Of a stretch of 6,651 bases of DNA, positions 6,649-6,651 are shown piece after piece. Source of the stretch: Bacilli bacterium. GTDB taxonomy: Bacteria; Bacillota_I; Bacilli_A; RFN20; CAG-288. The notes below the pieces were generated by a model. The model was not told where the DNA came from and made no database searches. It saw only the letters and a list, made by a program, of their open reading frames with translations. The DNA is taken from NCBI GenBank assembly GCA_900763245.1, contig CAAFJQ010000011.1, positions 1 to 6,651 on the forward strand, given 5' to 3'. Made by a program: the position numbers and the translations under genes. The first letter of the stretch is position 1, and every line of letters begins with the position of its first letter.

Positions 6649-6651
6649 TTA

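Noticed and set aside
1..6651. CRISPR array, tRNA/rRNA, insertion sequence or phage genes
   Set aside because: No spaced identical repeats, cloverleaf-like sequences, transposase motifs or terminal inverted repeats were noticed on either strand.

Overview
The window looks like chromosomal DNA from a low-GC Gram-positive-type bacterium (Bacillota, possibly a gut Bacilli/Erysipelotrichales-like lineage). The basis is AT-rich sequence, strong AAAGGAG-type ribosome binding sites, a textbook sigma-A promoter, compact stem-plus-U-tract terminators, and secreted or anchored proteins with no outer-membrane signatures. All complete genes use TAA stops, and their frames stay open under the standard bacterial code. 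The lineage is inferred from general features; no taxonomic marker gene is present.

Layout, left to right: (1) bases 1-33 are the last ten codons of a plus-strand gene that ends at a terminator hairpin (56-80). (2) A back-to-back minus-strand terminator (101-137) closes the main operon. (3) On the minus strand, read right to left, there are two transcription units. Unit A (6634 to 5350) encodes a 292-aa soluble, mostly helical protein and a 119-aa protein with two membrane segments. They are separated by one base and followed by a strong terminator. Unit B (promoter at 5294-5322, terminator at 101-137) encodes a 367-aa membrane-anchored extracytoplasmic protein. It is followed 27 bases later by a 1322-aa membrane-anchored or secreted protein.

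None of the four complete genes could be matched to a named family from sequence alone. The main observation is that the 1322-aa protein is built from about five degenerate repeats with a period close to 231 residues. Each unit is a beta-rich segment, an aromatic Y-x-Y...lY motif, a helical segment, a second beta-rich segment and a connecting helix. The 367-aa neighbour seems to carry one unit of similar design, so Unit B may encode a single-domain and a multi-domain version of the same extracytoplasmic fold. The alternation is reminiscent of LolA/LppX-like open-barrel lipid-binding proteins, but that is inference from pattern only. Unit A (a cytosolic helical protein plus a small membrane protein) could work with Unit B at the envelope. 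The only evidence for this is shared strand and adjacency.

Smaller points are a duplicated start region before the 1322-aa gene that creates a six-codon upstream ORF, a Shine-Dalgarno-less leader with a possible hairpin before the 367-aa gene, and a (DPxx)4 motif in the 292-aa protein.
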